In this document: positions 5,017-5,430 of the stretch, one piece after another | Layout of the letters: the number at the start of each line of letters is the position of its first letter | Numbering within the stretch: position 1 is the first letter of the stretch | Source: Nitrososphaerota archaeon | Lineage (GTDB): Archaea; Thermoproteota; Nitrososphaeria; Nitrososphaerales; Nitrosopumilaceae | Length of the DNA stretch: 5,430 nucleotides | Assembly: GCA_022573065.1 (NCBI GenBank) | Contig: JACZUQ010000005.1 | Span: 4,120-9,549 of the forward strand | Direction: 5' to 3' | Translations under genes and position numbers: made by a program | The notes under the pieces: model-generated | What the model was told of the DNA's origin: nothing | The model's database searches: none | The model's input: only the letters and a program-made list of their open reading frames with translations

Positions 5017-5022
5017 ATCTAA
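5013..5022 (+). promoter_or_regulatory. TATA-like box for the CAP-domain gene
   Basis: TCTTATCTAA-type sequence here is centred about 28 nt before TTG 5045 and about 19 nt before TTG 5036. The first spacing is more typical for a leaderless archaeal transcript, so it argues mildly for the later start. It competes with the alternative that transcription begins near 4892. Confidence 0.3.
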
Positions 5023-5035
5023 GTACGTTCAATAA

Positions 5036-5430
5036 TTGAGATCCTTGAGCGTAAGTATTGGGTTAGTATTGATACCTATTTTTTTAGTGGGTGCTGCATT
5101 TGGTCTTGGAATAATTGAATTCTCTCCTCAAGGTGGTATGACATTTGTACAAAGTCTTGAGAACGCAAAAAACGAAATACTTGATCTTGCACAAGGAAAA
5201 ACTACAATCAGTAAAAGTTTTGAAAAAGCAAATACTTCAGTAGGAGAGCTTACTGAAGAAAGTAGTAAAAAGCTTGATAATGTGATAAAATATGCTCAAA
5301 AAAAGATTGATCCTTCACAAGTAGATGAAGGAAAACCTGAGTATAATGCTAAAGAAATTGAATACTTGGTTCACGAACTGACAAATCTTGAACGAGAAAA
5401 ATATGGTCTTTCACAATTAACATTTGATCC
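5036..5430 (+). CDS. Membrane-anchored CAP/SCP-domain protein, N-terminal part (partial)
   Basis: The gene runs off the right edge after 131 codons. Residues 1-28 (beginning MRSLSVSIGLVLIPIFLVGA) form a hydrophobic signal anchor or signal peptide. Residues 29-105 are a polar, lysine- and glutamate-rich linker, probably helical. From about residue 106 the reading EIEYLVHELTNLEREKYGLS, then QLTFD, matches the first helix of the CAP (SCP/PR-1/CRISP) domain, whose members are usually extracellular and of varied or unknown function. The catalytic-like His/Glu residues of the CAP pocket would lie beyond the window except for the VHE at 112-114. No ATG is available before the hydrophobic segment. 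TTG 5036 gives an N-terminal Arg that suits membrane insertion, while TTG 5045 (MSVSIGL) fits the TATA spacing better; an in-frame stop at 5033 excludes longer versions. The upstream gap holds structured sequence. Confidence 0.82.
   Translation, partial: MRSLSVSIGLVLIPIFLVGAAFGLGIIEFSPQGGMTFVQSLENAKNEILDLAQGKTTISKSFEKANTSVGELTEESSKKLDNVIKYAQKKIDPSQVDEGKPEYNAKEIEYLVHELTNLEREKYGLSQLTFD

Overview
The window looks like chromosome from a marine ammonia-oxidising archaeon of the Nitrosopumilus type (Nitrososphaerota/Thaumarchaeota). The DNA is strongly AT-rich. Most genes have a TATA-like box about 23-28 nt before the start codon and no Shine-Dalgarno sequence, which suggests leaderless transcripts. 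The gene set fits too: an archaeal-type aspartate-semialdehyde dehydrogenase, a CobD-like cobalamin enzyme, an Lrp/AsnC regulator, a haem O synthase, and secreted or CAP-domain proteins. This assignment rests on reading the sequence; no search was run.

Layout. 1-293 (-): N-terminal part of a CobD-like PLP enzyme, cut by the window edge. A short divergent promoter region (294-377) leads to a rightward block: asd (378-1457), an Lrp/AsnC regulator (1528-1986) and ctaB (2039-2965). ctaB runs convergently, with 6 bp between stop codons, into a leftward gene for a secreted four-cysteine coiled-coil protein (2972-3670). After a 249-nt AT-rich gap containing a hairpin comes a leftward gene with two tandem ABM-type ferredoxin-like domains (3920-4561). 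The 474 nt from 4562 to 5035 have no conventional gene but much structure: a likely 30-codon membrane-peptide ORF (4637-4729, -), a 53-nt interrupted inverted repeat (4752-4804), a promoter-like box followed by an unusually GC-rich foldable segment (about 4892-4972), and two overlapping alternative hairpins (4980-5016). The window ends in the start of a membrane-anchored CAP/SCP-domain protein (5036-5430, +).

How the genes fit together. asd supplies aspartate semialdehyde for the lysine, threonine, methionine and isoleucine branches, and the next gene encodes a regulator of a family that often senses amino acids. A regulatory link is plausible but unproven; palindromes lie at both the asd and lrp promoters. 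CtaB makes haem O for the terminal oxidase. CobD belongs to cobalamin synthesis. The right half is mostly envelope or unknown-function genes. I see no mobile element, CRISPR array, tRNA or rRNA. The best candidates for something undescribed are the small ORF, the inverted repeat and the GC-rich structured segment between 4637 and 5016.
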